From NCBI RefSeq assembly GCF_025154015.1, contig NZ_JAOAMV010000002.1, positions 124,001-188,000 on the forward strand: a stretch of DNA of 64,000 bases. The letters run 5' to 3'. The notes beneath the pieces are model-generated. The model worked only from the letters and a program-made list of their open reading frames with translations, ran no database searches and was not told the DNA's origin. Numbering within the stretch: position 1 is the stretch's first letter; every line of letters begins with the position of its first letter. The position numbers and the translations under genes were made by a program. Shown here piece by piece: positions 27,950 to 37,158 of the stretch. Source of the DNA: Tsuneonella litorea. Lineage in GTDB: Bacteria > Pseudomonadota > Alphaproteobacteria > Sphingomonadales > Sphingomonadaceae.

Positions 27950-29239
27950 ATGGCGAAACGGTTTCTCTTTCTCATCCCGCTGCTTGCCCTCCAAGCGACG
28001 GTGTCGGCCGCGCAGGACGTCTCCACGGTTCAGCAGCAAACGAGCGCCGTCCAGCGCGCTGCCGAGGGCGTCGTTGCCGTCTGGCGGGGAGAGGTATCCG
28101 CGCAGATGGTCTTTGCACCCGCATTTCTCGCCGCGGTTCCAGAGCAGCAGTTGGCGGCACTCAAGACACAACTTGAAGGTCAGTTCGGGCCATTCGTCGG
28201 GCTCGAAGCCGTCGAGCCCACCAGCGTCGATTCGGCAACTGTGCGGTTGCGATTCGAACGGGCAACGATCGCGGGACCGATGACGCTGGCACGGGACGGG
28301 AAGGTCGCCGGACTGTTGCTTAACGATATCAAGCCAGCAGGCGACAGCATTGCGTCGATCGGCGCGGAGCTGGCCGATTTGCCCGGCAAGATCAGCGTCG
28401 TCTATGCCCCGCTGGACCCAGCTAAACCCTCGATCGTCGCGGTCAATCCAGGCTCGCACATGGCAATCGGATCGACCTTCAAGCTCTACGTGCTATCCGC
28501 CCTCGCCCACGAAATCGCTCACGGCGCGCGCCGCTGGGACGATGTGGTGACGCTCGAGGCGCGCAGCTTCCCCAGCGGACGGCTGCAGAACTGGCCCGCC
28601 AGCGCTCCGCTGACGCTGCACACGCTGGCGTCGATGATGATCTCCGAGAGCGACAATACTGCAACCGATCAACTGATACGAACCCTCGGCCGGGCGGCGA
28701 TACAAGAGGAGGTGAAAGCGAGCGGTCATACGGCGCCCGAGCGCATGTTCCCCTTCCTCACCACCATGGAGTTGTTTGCCCTAAAAGGCGATGCGGCGTC
28801 CGCTCGCGCTTTCGTGAATGCACCGAAAGAGCGACAACGCACTCTTGTCGAGGAGCTTGCGCAGCGAATCGACCGCGATCCGGCTTCGGTCGTCCCGCCT
28901 GCGTTCAGCGAGCCGAAGATGATCGAATCGCTCGAATGGTTCGCCAGCGCCGAGGACCTGCGGCGGCTGATGGCGCGTATCGTCGCGCTTGAGGACCCGA
29001 CCGCGCGGCAAATCATGGCCGTCAATCCGGCAATGCCAGCGGCCCGACGCGGCGATTGGCGATATGTCGGTTACAAGGGCGGCTCCGAACCCGGCGTGCT
29101 CAACATGTCGTGGCTCCTCCAGGACCGGGCGGGCGACTGGCGAGTGCTGGCGATGAGCTGGAACGATCCGGCCTCCTCGCTCGACCTGACGAAGTTCGAG
29201 CTGCTGTCGCAACGTCTGCTGGCCGCTTCGCCACCCTAG
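27950..29239 (+). CDS. Secreted serine beta-lactamase-like hydrolase (Cpe/LpqF type)
   Basis: A 429-residue exported protein. It has a signal peptide (about 1-21, ending VSA-AQ), an N-terminal NTF2-like domain (about 35-130), then a class A beta-lactamase/penicillin-binding fold. The active-site motifs are STFK (175-178), SDN in SESDNTAT, and KGG near the C-terminus (YVGYKGG). It lacks an obvious class A ExxxN omega-loop glutamate, so it is more likely a peptidoglycan or ester hydrolase than a true resistance enzyme (inference). It stands alone between parE and a MoxR gene. Confidence 0.82.
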   Translation: MAKRFLFLIPLLALQATVSAAQDVSTVQQQTSAVQRAAEGVVAVWRGEVSAQMVFAPAFLAAVPEQQLAALKTQLEGQFGPFVGLEAVEPTSVDSATVRLRFERATIAGPMTLARDGKVAGLLLNDIKPAGDSIASIGAELADLPGKISVVYAPLDPAKPSIVAVNPGSHMAIGSTFKLYVLSALAHEIAHGARRWDDVVTLEARSFPSGRLQNWPASAPLTLHTLASMMISESDNTATDQLIRTLGRAAIQEEVKASGHTAPERMFPFLTTMELFALKGDAASARAFVNAPKERQRTLVEELAQRIDRDPASVVPPAFSEPKMIESLEWFASAEDLRRLMARIVALEDPTARQIMAVNPAMPAARRGDWRYVGYKGGSEPGVLNMSWLLQDRAGDWRVLAMSWNDPASSLDLTKFELLSQRLLAASPP

Positions 29240-29299
29240 CCCTTGCCCTCTTTGTCGCGCGCCCTTAACGCACACGTAAAGTTGCACAGGGAAACGGAC

Positions 29300-30151
29300 A
29301 TGGTCGATCGCTTCGAAGGCACCAGCAGTTACATCGCGACCGAGGACCTCAAGGTCGCGGTCAACGCGGCGGTCACGCTGCGCCGCCCCCTGCTGGTCAA
29401 GGGCGAGCCCGGCACCGGCAAGACCGTCCTCGCCTATGAAATCGCCAAGGCGATCGACGCCCCCTTGATCGAATGGAACGTCAAGTCGACGACCAAGGCG
29501 CATCAGGGCCTCTACGAATACGACGCGGTCGCGCGCCTGCGCGACGGTCAGCTGGGCGAAGAACGCGTCCACGACATCCGCAACTACATCAAGCGTGGGA
29601 AGCTGTGGGAAGCGTTCACCTCTGAGCAGCTGCCGGTGCTTCTGATCGACGAGATCGACAAGGCCGACATCGAGTTTCCGAACGACCTCCTGCAGGAACT
29701 CGACCGGATGCGGTTCGACGTCTACGAGACGCAGGAGACGATCGAGGCAAAGGAGCGCCCGATCGTCGTCATCACCTCGAACAACGAGAAGGAATTGCCC
29801 GACGCATTCCTGCGGCGGTGTTTCTTCCACTACATCAAGTTCCCCGACCGCGAGACGATGCGCGAGATCATCGAGGTGCACTATCCCGGCATCCAGAAGA
29901 TGCTGGTGACCAAGGCGATGGACGTCTTCTACGAGATCCGCGAAGTGCCCGGCCTCAAGAAGAAGCCCTCGACGAGCGAGCTGCTCGACTGGCTCAAGCT
30001 GCTGCTGAATGAAGATATGCCGCTCGAGGTGCTGCAGGACCGTGACCCGACCAAAGCGATTCCGCCGCTGCACGGGGCACTCCTCAAGAACGAGCAGGAC
30101 GTGATGCTGTTCGAGCGGCTGGCCTTCATGGCGCGGCGGCAGGGGGCCTGA
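29300..30151 (+). CDS. MoxR-family AAA+ ATPase
   Basis: A 283-residue AAA+ ATPase. It shows the Walker A GEPGTGKT near residue 37, Walker B LLIDEID, sensor ITSNNEKELPDAFLRRC and a short C-terminal lid. MoxR proteins act as chaperones for metal-cofactor insertion or envelope complexes, usually with a VWA-domain partner. The likely partner is the CoxE-like gene 2.6 kb downstream on the same strand. The next gene starts six bases after its stop. Confidence 0.93.
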   Translation: MVDRFEGTSSYIATEDLKVAVNAAVTLRRPLLVKGEPGTGKTVLAYEIAKAIDAPLIEWNVKSTTKAHQGLYEYDAVARLRDGQLGEERVHDIRNYIKRGKLWEAFTSEQLPVLLIDEIDKADIEFPNDLLQELDRMRFDVYETQETIEAKERPIVVITSNNEKELPDAFLRRCFFHYIKFPDRETMREIIEVHYPGIQKMLVTKAMDVFYEIREVPGLKKKPSTSELLDWLKLLLNEDMPLEVLQDRDPTKAIPPLHGALLKNEQDVMLFERLAFMARRQGA

Positions 30152-30156
30152 GGCGC

Positions 30157-30864
30157 TTGCCGCGCGCCGCTTGGGAAAGCTGGCGCGCCTGTCTCGCATG
30201 GGGCGCGGCAACCTTGCTGATCGCGCTCGCCTTCGGGCTGTTCGTGCCCGTTTCGCTCGCGCAGCCGCTGGCGGATTCCCGCGTGACCGCGCCGATGCTC
30301 GCTTTCGAATTCGCCCGTGACGCGCGCGATCTCGCGGCGGTATTCGGAACCGGCGCGGACCCGTCGCGCGAAGCCCGGCTGGCGGGATTCCGGGCGGGCA
30401 ACCTGCTCGATTACCTGTTCATGCTCGCTTATGCCTCGTTTCTGGTCGCGTTCTTCCGGATGAGCGCAGCGGACCTCGATGCGCCGCGCTGGCGCGCGGT
30501 CGCCTGGCTCGCGCCGGTCGCGGGCACGGCCGATGCAGTCGAGAACGCGATCCTGCTCTCGCTGAACGCCGACCTTGCCGATCCCGCGACTCGCCTGGCA
30601 ATCCTGCCGTGGCCCGTGTGGATCAAGTTCGGTCTGCTTTCGGCGCTATCCGCCGCGGCGGGGCTTGCCCTGTGGCGTCAGCGCGCCCTGCCGCTCGCAC
30701 TCCTGTGCGCCGCCGCGCCGGTTCTCGCACTGCCGGCAATCGCGTTTCCCCACCGCTGGGGACAGGCGAATGCAGCAGCGATTGGCGTGTCGTGGGCTGC
30801 GATCCTGCTCTGGAGCGCGTGGAAGGCCTGCCGCCACCCCCGCTCAGCGGAAAAGCCGGACTAA
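30157..30864 (+). CDS. Small integral membrane protein of unknown function
   Basis: A 235-residue protein with about five or six hydrophobic helices (for example CLAWGAATLLIALAFGLFVP and LLDYLFMLAYASFLVAFF) and a short basic tail. I do not recognise the family. The best start is a TTG six bases after the moxR stop, which implies coupled translation; the first in-frame ATG is far inside the protein. Place in a MoxR locus is the only clue to its role. Confidence 0.7.
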   Translation: MPRAAWESWRACLAWGAATLLIALAFGLFVPVSLAQPLADSRVTAPMLAFEFARDARDLAAVFGTGADPSREARLAGFRAGNLLDYLFMLAYASFLVAFFRMSAADLDAPRWRAVAWLAPVAGTADAVENAILLSLNADLADPATRLAILPWPVWIKFGLLSALSAAAGLALWRQRALPLALLCAAAPVLALPAIAFPHRWGQANAAAIGVSWAAILLWSAWKACRHPRSAEKPD

Positions 30865-30932
30865 GCTTTTGCATCGAGTTGCCCCACCCGCTACTCTCGC
30901 GGCAAGGGTACGCAAAAAGAGAATCTGCTCAT

Positions 30933-31226
30933 ATGGGCGAGGCGCGCAGGGATGGACGACATCCCCTAGAGGTCTGGGGTCACTACCGCACCGGAAGCGG
31001 GCTGCGACGCGACGTCCCGATCAAGGATCTATCGGAATCCGGCTGCCGCTTCTTCGACAAGTTTTCCAGTCTCCTGCCCGGCATGGAGCTGACCTTGCGG
31101 ATCGAGACGATCGGTCCTTTCCCGGCCACCGTAAGGTGGCAGGAGGAGGGTTACGTCGGCGTGCAGTTCCACCAGCGCCTGTACGGGCCGACTTTCGATC
31201 ATATTCGTCTTCGACTGGCGTCGTAA
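30933..31226 (+). CDS. Single-domain PilZ protein
   Basis: A 97-residue protein that is one PilZ domain, a cyclic-di-GMP receptor. Both binding motifs are present: RxxxR as RRDGR (residues 5-9) and DLSESG. The rest is a beta barrel ending in FDHIRLRLAS. It stands alone between the moxR pair and a chemoreceptor-like gene on the other strand, with stops six bases apart. It could target either neighbour; nothing in the sequence decides this. Confidence 0.88.
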   Translation: MGEARRDGRHPLEVWGHYRTGSGLRRDVPIKDLSESGCRFFDKFSSLLPGMELTLRIETIGPFPATVRWQEEGYVGVQFHQRLYGPTFDHIRLRLAS

Positions 31227-31232
31227 CGCGCC

Positions 31233-32630
31233 TCAGAGAACGTAGGCCAGCTCGAAGTCGCCCCAGCGGCGGCCGTTGATCACCAGCGGGACATAGACGT
31301 TTCGGACGACCTCGTAGGTCGTGCCGTCGCCTTCCTGGCGATAGACGGCCATCATGTAGGGATCCCCGCTCGCCTTTGCCTTGCGATCGATCGCGTCGAA
31401 CAGGATCCGGCCATTGCGGCAATACTTCGTGTCGTGCGCGAGATCTCCGGTCGGTTGGCGCGACCGATCGGTGACATGGGTCGGAAGGAACCCGCGCATG
31501 TCCGCCTGGCTGCACATCTTGACCGGTCCGCCCTCGGCAAGCAGCCGATCGTTGATCGGCCGCCAGTGCGCGTCTGCCCAGTCGCTGAGCGCGGTACGGA
31601 AACGCGGCGGGTTCGAGTTGGGTACTTCGCGATAATCCTGGTCGAAAAGCGCGGAGGCCGACAGCTTGCCCTCCGCGATCGCCGCTTCAGCGACCGCGAC
31701 GATCTCGCGCGCGAATCCTTGCGCCTTGTCGACCATCATGCTGTCGCGGGGGGAGAGGCCGGCTTTGACGATCTCGTCGAACATCGCGCTTGCCGTCAGT
31801 TCGAGTTCCTCGATCCGCAGGTGCGCCCGCGACAGCTTCTCCTCGTTGTCGACCGCCGCGCTGTCGAACGAATCGAGCATGGCCTGGACCCCGTTGACAT
31901 GGTCGCTGATCGTCGCGGTGGCACGCGTGATCTGGTCATTCTGACCGTCGACCTCGACGATCAGCTCGTTGACCGAGCGCATCGTGTGCTGGATCTGCCC
32001 GACCGAAACCTTCGCCTCGCCGCTTGCCTTGCCGCCGCGTTCGATCTTGGCGATCACCTCGTCGGCTTCGGCACCAAGGGTGTCGATCGTCCGCCCGATC
32101 TCTTCGGTCGCCCGGCGCGTGTCGCTGGCGAGACTCTTCACCTCGTTGGCGACCACTGCGAACGTACGCCCTGCGTCGCCCGCGCGCATCGCCTCGATCG
32201 TCGCGTTGAGGGCGAGAATGTTGGTAGTTTCGGCGATCTGGTCGATTTCCTGCGCGCTGGAGCGTACCTGGGCCATCGCCGCTGCGAAGCCGGTCACGTG
32301 CTGGGTCAGCGTCTCCACGAGCTCGAGCAGTTCGGTGATCTGGTCGAGCGAGGACTGGATCAGCGTCGAGCCCTCGCCGAGCCGCTCGATCGCGCGCTCG
32401 GACAGCAGACGCGCCTCGTCGCTGGCCTGGGCCACCCGCATCTGGTCGGTTTCCAGGGCGGATACGGTTTTCTGCAGGGCCGAATGTTCGTCCCGCAGGC
32501 GCTCCGACGACAGCATGACAGAGTGAATGATGCCAGCCACATCGGTGCACCCCACGGTCACGTCGCCGCAACTGGCGGAAATCCGGTCGATGCCCTTGCC
32601 GGCAGTGCTGTCGATGGCGATCTGTTCCAT
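31233..32630 (-). CDS. Soluble chemoreceptor-like protein with C-terminal sensor
   Basis: A 465-residue protein with a methyl-accepting signalling hairpin at about 131-168 (ETTNILALNATIEAMRAGD, then GRTFAVVANEV) within a long coiled coil (about 45-290). There is no membrane helix and no HAMP domain. The C-terminal 150 residues form a separate globular region with two cysteine-containing stretches (KMCSQADM, KYCRNGR) and a Cache-like end (NVYVPLVINGRRWGDFELAYVL without helix). This order, signalling domain before sensor, is the reverse of classical receptors. No che genes are nearby. Confidence 0.85.
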   Translation of the reverse strand: MEQIAIDSTAGKGIDRISASCGDVTVGCTDVAGIIHSVMLSSERLRDEHSALQKTVSALETDQMRVAQASDEARLLSERAIERLGEGSTLIQSSLDQITELLELVETLTQHVTGFAAAMAQVRSSAQEIDQIAETTNILALNATIEAMRAGDAGRTFAVVANEVKSLASDTRRATEEIGRTIDTLGAEADEVIAKIERGGKASGEAKVSVGQIQHTMRSVNELIVEVDGQNDQITRATATISDHVNGVQAMLDSFDSAAVDNEEKLSRAHLRIEELELTASAMFDEIVKAGLSPRDSMMVDKAQGFAREIVAVAEAAIAEGKLSASALFDQDYREVPNSNPPRFRTALSDWADAHWRPINDRLLAEGGPVKMCSQADMRGFLPTHVTDRSRQPTGDLAHDTKYCRNGRILFDAIDRKAKASGDPYMMAVYRQEGDGTTYEVVRNVYVPLVINGRRWGDFELAYVL

Positions 32631-32758
32631 ACGTCCCCTGTTCGCGTTCGCGTCGCCAGTTGCTTAGGAGGCCATGGTTAGCGAAGCTTTAAGCGGCCGG
32701 CGAAAACCTGCGCCAAGCAAGCTGGCGCCGGCGCGCGCGGCGCGATATGCAGCGCACC

Positions 32759-33940
32759 ATGTTCTTCAACTTCGTCGACGAGCTGCGCGCCGCGGGGATC
32801 CCCGCGAGCTTCAAGGAACACCTCACCCTTCTCGAGGCGCTCGACAAGGACGTGATAGAGCAGACGCCCGAGGCGTTCTATTATCTCAGCCGCGCAACGT
32901 TCGTGAAGGACGAAGGGCTGATCGATCGGTTCGACCAGGTCTTCCAGAAGGTCTTCAAGGGCATCCTGTCCGATTACGGCCAGAAGCAGGTCGACATTCC
33001 GGAGGACTGGCTGAAGGCCGTGGCCGAGAAGTTCCTGACCCCCGAGGAGATGGAGGCGATCAAGTCGCTCGGCTCGTGGGACGAGATCATGGAGACGCTC
33101 AAGAAGCGGCTCGAGGAGCAGCAGAAGCGCCACGAGGGCGGCAACAAGTGGATCGGCACCGGGGGCACGAGTCCGTTCGGGCACGGGGGCTACAACCCGG
33201 AGGGTGTCCGCATCGGCGGCGAGAGCAAGCACAAGCGCGCGCTCAAGGTGTGGGAGAAGCGCGAGTTCAGGAACCTCGACAACACGCGCGAGCTCGGCAC
33301 CCGGAACATCAAGATGGCGCTTCGCCGCCTGCGCCGCTTCGCGCGCGAGGGTGCCGCCGACGAGCTCGATCTCGATGCCACGATCGAAGGGACCGCCAAG
33401 CAGGGCTGGCTCGACATCCATATGCGGCCCGAGCGGCACAATGCGGTCAAGCTGCTGCTATTCCTGGATGTCGGCGGATCGATGGACCCGTTCATCAAGC
33501 TCGTCGAGGAACTGTTCAGCGCCGCCACAGCCGAATTCAAGAACCTCGAATTCTTCTACTTTCACAACTGCCTCTACGAAGGCGTGTGGAAGGACAATCG
33601 CCGGCGCTGGGCAGAGCGCACCAAGACCTGGGACGTGCTCCACAAGTTCGGCCACGACTACAAGATCGTCTTCGTCGGCGACGCGGCGATGAGCCCTTAC
33701 GAGATCACCCATCCGGGCGGGAGCGTCGAACACATGAACGAAGAGGCCGGCGCGGTGTGGATGCATCGCGTGACCAACACCTATCCCGCGACCGTCTGGC
33801 TCAACCCGGTACCCGAGCAGCAATGGGGCTATTCGCAGTCGACCAAGCTGATGAAGCAGCTGGTCAACGACAGGATGTATCCCCTGACCCTCGACGGCCT
33901 CGACGATGCCATGCGGGAATTGAGCCGCAAGCAGGGATAG
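32759..33940 (+). CDS. CoxE-like von Willebrand factor A protein, MoxR partner
   Basis: A 393-residue protein of the CoxE-like VWA family. The N-terminal part is helical (MFFNFVDELRAAG...). The VWA domain begins near residue 225 and has the metal-binding motif DVGGSM. A Gly-rich middle segment (GTGGTSPFGHGG) is family-typical. With MoxR it is thought to remodel or mature a partner complex. An ATG four codons upstream (32747) is possible; I took the one matching family starts. Four other genes or spacers separate it from moxR. Confidence 0.92.
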   Translation: MFFNFVDELRAAGIPASFKEHLTLLEALDKDVIEQTPEAFYYLSRATFVKDEGLIDRFDQVFQKVFKGILSDYGQKQVDIPEDWLKAVAEKFLTPEEMEAIKSLGSWDEIMETLKKRLEEQQKRHEGGNKWIGTGGTSPFGHGGYNPEGVRIGGESKHKRALKVWEKREFRNLDNTRELGTRNIKMALRRLRRFAREGAADELDLDATIEGTAKQGWLDIHMRPERHNAVKLLLFLDVGGSMDPFIKLVEELFSAATAEFKNLEFFYFHNCLYEGVWKDNRRRWAERTKTWDVLHKFGHDYKIVFVGDAAMSPYEITHPGGSVEHMNEEAGAVWMHRVTNTYPATVWLNPVPEQQWGYSQSTKLMKQLVNDRMYPLTLDGLDDAMRELSRKQG

Positions 33941-33984
33941 TCTGTTTCTGCCGGCGGTCCTTCAAGCCGGGGTCGGGGGCCGCG

Positions 33985-35295
33985 TCATCCGGCCTGGTCG
34001 AGTTCCTTGTTGAGGCGCAGGCTGCAACGCCAGAAGAAGAACGCCGGCAAGAGGCCGAGAGCCGTCGCGGTGTAGAGGACCACCTGCACGCTGTCCTCGC
34101 CGAAACTCGGCTTGATCCAGTCCGACAGCATCCCGAACAGGAGCGGGCCGAACCCCAGCCCGATCAGGTTCTGGAAGAATAGCAGCACGGCCGCCGCCAT
34201 CGCGCGCGACCGCAGCGGAACAAGGCCCTGCGCGCTCGAATAGGTCGGCCCGTAATAGAGCGAGTTGAGCACCGTCGGCACGAACAGCAGGGCAAGCGCC
34301 ACCCGCCAGTCCGCCGCCGCATAGCCGAAATAGGCGATCGGTGCGGCAACCGCCATGCCGACCGCCGGAGCCGTCAGCACGTGCCGCCGGTTGGTCGCAC
34401 CCCAGCGATCGGCGATTTTGCCGCCCAGGATCGTGCCGAATATCCCGGCGATGCCGTTGATGATCCCGAAATACAGCCCGACCTCTCCCGGCGACAGGTC
34501 ATGCGTCCGCTGGAAGAAGATCGTCGCCCACGTCGTCTTGCCGTAACTGAGGAACGAGGCGCTGGATGCGGCGACCAGCAACAAGACCATCGCGGGCGAT
34601 CCGAACACGGGTGCCAGCATGTCACGAATGCGCTGATGCAGCGCCTTTCCGGGAAGCGTGCTGTCGGGTTCTGCGGCAGCCGCTGCCGCAAGTCCGCTCA
34701 GGCGCGGGTCCTTGAGGAGCGCGATCACGACGAAGGCAAGCGCGACCCCCGGAATGCCCACGACGACGAAGGCCATCCGCCACCCAACCATGTCGGCCAG
34801 CAATCCGCCGATGATCATGCCCAGCAGGGTGCCGATCGGTATCCCGAGCGCATAGAACGCGAGCGCCGACGCCCGGCGTTCCTTGGGCACGATGTCCGAG
34901 ATGAGCGAATGCGCCGCCGGCGTGCAGCCGGCCTCGCCCACCCCCACCCCGACCCGGGCAAGCAGAAGCTGCACGAAGTTCTGTGCGATGCCGCAGACGG
35001 CGGTCATCGCTGACCAGATGGCCAGCGCTACTGCGATCAGGCGTGGGCGATTCGTCGTCGGGCGGTCCGCATAGCGCGCGATCGGCAGTCCGAGGACCGT
35101 GTAGAACAATGCGAATGCGAGCCCGGTCATCAGGCCGATCTGCGTGTCCGACAGGCTCAGGTCCTTGGCGATCGGCTCCGCGAGGATATTGACGATCTGC
35201 CGGTCGATAAAGTTGAAGATGTACACGATGAGGAGGATCCACAGCGTCGCTGAGACTCCTCGCTGCGCGGCGACTTGCGCCGGGGCACTGGCCAT
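33985..35295 (-). CDS. MFS transporter, Spinster-like
   Basis: A 436-residue transporter with 12 predicted helices. The N-terminal signature FIDRQIVNILAEPIAKDL and the loop ARYADRPTTNRPRLI fit the Spinster-like/glucuronate-permease type MFS group common in sphingomonads. The ATG at 35295 has GAGAGG seven bases upstream; the frame extends 25 codons further without support. The substrate is unknown. It lies beside a NamZ-like gene on the same strand, so a muropeptide or sugar substrate is possible but unproven. Confidence 0.9.
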   Translation of the reverse strand: MASAPAQVAAQRGVSATLWILLIVYIFNFIDRQIVNILAEPIAKDLSLSDTQIGLMTGLAFALFYTVLGLPIARYADRPTTNRPRLIAVALAIWSAMTAVCGIAQNFVQLLLARVGVGVGEAGCTPAAHSLISDIVPKERRASALAFYALGIPIGTLLGMIIGGLLADMVGWRMAFVVVGIPGVALAFVVIALLKDPRLSGLAAAAAAEPDSTLPGKALHQRIRDMLAPVFGSPAMVLLLVAASSASFLSYGKTTWATIFFQRTHDLSPGEVGLYFGIINGIAGIFGTILGGKIADRWGATNRRHVLTAPAVGMAVAAPIAYFGYAAADWRVALALLFVPTVLNSLYYGPTYSSAQGLVPLRSRAMAAAVLLFFQNLIGLGFGPLLFGMLSDWIKPSFGEDSVQVVLYTATALGLLPAFFFWRCSLRLNKELDQAG

Positions 35296-35388
35296 ATTCG
35301 ATCCTCTCGTCGCGGCATCGATCGCCGTCTTGACGAGAGCCTCTGATACCACCCGATCAGGGTCAAGCAAAAAAGGGGGTATGCCGGG

Positions 35389-36588
35389 TCAGTAGAGCAG
35401 GCAGTCCGCCGTGACGCTCCTCCATGCGTATTCGTCGGCTCTCGCCTGGCGATCCAGATCCTCCGGTGATGCAGACGGATCGTCCACCCATTCGCGAAGG
35501 GCGGGGCCGCCGTTAATGACGTCTATCGCGAGGCGATCGAATTCGTACTCGTACGGAAAATCCCGCCATAGGTCATAGTTCGAACGAAGGGTACGGATCG
35601 CCTTGAACGCGAGCGCCTGCAGGCGCCATGGGCTGAACGAGACGTGATCGTAGAATCCGTGCTCCGCGTGGATCATCAGTCCGCCGCACAATTGCCCGGC
35701 GTGCTTGTGAAAGGTCGGCTCGAACCAGCAGGGCCGAAGTGCGCACCCCGCGAGCCATTCGGGCGCGATGCGGTTCATCTCGGCGAGCACCGCAGCGCCG
35801 TCGAGGTCGGGCGCGCCGAACAGGACTTCGAGGGGCCGTGTGGTGCCACGTCCTTCGCTCAGGTTGGTGCCTTCGAGCATTACGGTGCCGGCATAGGCAC
35901 GCGCCATGTTGATGCTGGCCGCGTTGGGGCTGGGATTGATCCAGACCCGGTCCGTCGGCCAGCCATATCCGGGGCCGGCTTCGGGCAGCCAGTGATGCAT
36001 GTCGATCACGCGGTAATCGACGTCGAGCCCGAAGCGGCGGATGAACCAGTGACCCATTTCGCCCATCGTCAGCCCGTGTCGCATGGGCATCTCGGCCGCG
36101 CCGACGAAACTTTCCTGCCCCGGGACGAGCAGCGTGCCCTCAACCGGGCGCCCGGCGGGATTCGGCCGGTCCAGCACCCAGACTTCCTTGCCGTGCTCGG
36201 CAGCCGCCTCGAGAAGGTAGAGCAGCGTGGTGACGAACGTATAGATCCGGCAGCCCAGGTCCTGCAGATCGAACAGGAACACGTCGGCGGTGCTCATCAT
36301 CTGGCCGGTCGGCCGGCGCACGTCTCCGTACAGGCTGAAAACGGGAATGCCGTACTGCGGATCGACCTCGTCCGCGGTCTCGACCATGTTGTCCTGCTTG
36401 TCGCCCTTCAGACCGTGCTGGGGGCCGAACGCGCTCGTGATGTTCACCCCTACTTCGACCAGTGCGTCGAGGCTGTGCGCCAGGCCCGCGGTGACCGAAG
36501 CCGGGTGCGCTATCAGCGCGACGCGCCTTCCTTTGAGCGCCTGCAGGAGATCCGGCTCGCTCAGCAGCCGGTCGATACCGAATTTCAT
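35389..36588 (-). CDS. DUF1343 (NamZ-like) exo-beta-N-acetylmuramidase family protein
   Basis: A 399-residue protein of the DUF1343 family, whose B. subtilis member NamZ removes terminal MurNAc from glycan chains. Conserved stretches include LIAHPASVT, AFGPQHGLKGDKQDNM, FDLQDLGCRIYTF, LDRPNPAGR and EGTNLSEGRGTTRP. Unlike secreted NamZ there is no signal peptide, so it probably acts in the cytoplasm. It overlaps by four bases with the DOMON-like gene before it. Confidence 0.88.
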   Translation of the reverse strand: MKFGIDRLLSEPDLLQALKGRRVALIAHPASVTAGLAHSLDALVEVGVNITSAFGPQHGLKGDKQDNMVETADEVDPQYGIPVFSLYGDVRRPTGQMMSTADVFLFDLQDLGCRIYTFVTTLLYLLEAAAEHGKEVWVLDRPNPAGRPVEGTLLVPGQESFVGAAEMPMRHGLTMGEMGHWFIRRFGLDVDYRVIDMHHWLPEAGPGYGWPTDRVWINPSPNAASINMARAYAGTVMLEGTNLSEGRGTTRPLEVLFGAPDLDGAAVLAEMNRIAPEWLAGCALRPCWFEPTFHKHAGQLCGGLMIHAEHGFYDHVSFSPWRLQALAFKAIRTLRSNYDLWRDFPYEYEFDRLAIDVINGGPALREWVDDPSASPEDLDRQARADEYAWRSVTADCLLY

Positions 36589-37127
36589 GGCGTTGGCGGT
36601 GGCGCAAGCTTCGCCGCGAAGCAAGCCGGGTCGTGGAAATCGGGTTTCGCTTCGGGATGCGCGATCGCCCAGTAGCTCATCGTTCCGCCCTCTTCCTCGA
36701 TCACGCAGGCGAAGTTTGCCGCGGCCGGCAAGGGGGGCAGCACATCGAGGGGTATCGCCGCGTCGAAGATCGCGAAACTGCTGCCCAGGCGCATCGTGCA
36801 ATCGGGTTCGCGGGATGCCGGCCGGTCCTCCATCCCGTCGCGGTATGACGTGAAGTCGTAGGCCGCCCATCGTTCAGAGGGCGACAGGTTGAGTTCGGTG
36901 TAGGCCTCGCCGTCACCTGGCCGGAGAAACAGCTCGAAGCAAGTCGTCTTCCACAACTCGTCCGATCGCCCACGCCCGCCGAAAGCGGGGACGACAAGCG
37001 CCTGTGCCCCGTCGATCCGCCACCGAACGCGAAGCCAGTCCACGTCGAATCCGACGACCCGCGCCTCGATCCCCCTGACCCTGCGCGGCGGGTGCGTCGC
37101 GTGCGCCACCAACCGATACGTTTGCAT
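36585..37127 (-). CDS. DOMON-like domain protein
   Basis: A 180-residue soluble protein resembling a DOMON/CBM9-like beta sandwich (WRIDG, then WKTTCFELFLRPGDG and YTELNLSPSERWAAYDF). Such domains often bind sugars or haem. There is no signal peptide. It is coupled by ATGA to the NamZ-like gene, so carbohydrate binding linked to muramic acid recovery is a fair guess. It is divergent from tyrS by 31 bp. Confidence 0.75.
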   Translation of the reverse strand: MQTYRLVAHATHPPRRVRGIEARVVGFDVDWLRVRWRIDGAQALVVPAFGGRGRSDELWKTTCFELFLRPGDGEAYTELNLSPSERWAAYDFTSYRDGMEDRPASREPDCTMRLGSSFAIFDAAIPLDVLPPLPAAANFACVIEEEGGTMSYWAIAHPEAKPDFHDPACFAAKLAPPPTP

Positions 37128-37158
37128 GTATGCGCCCCCGTGCTAACCGCCCGCCGCC

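Noticed and set aside
27950-29239. Acquired antibiotic-resistance beta-lactamase
   Set aside because: No mobile element, composition like neighbours, and the omega-loop glutamate is not evident.
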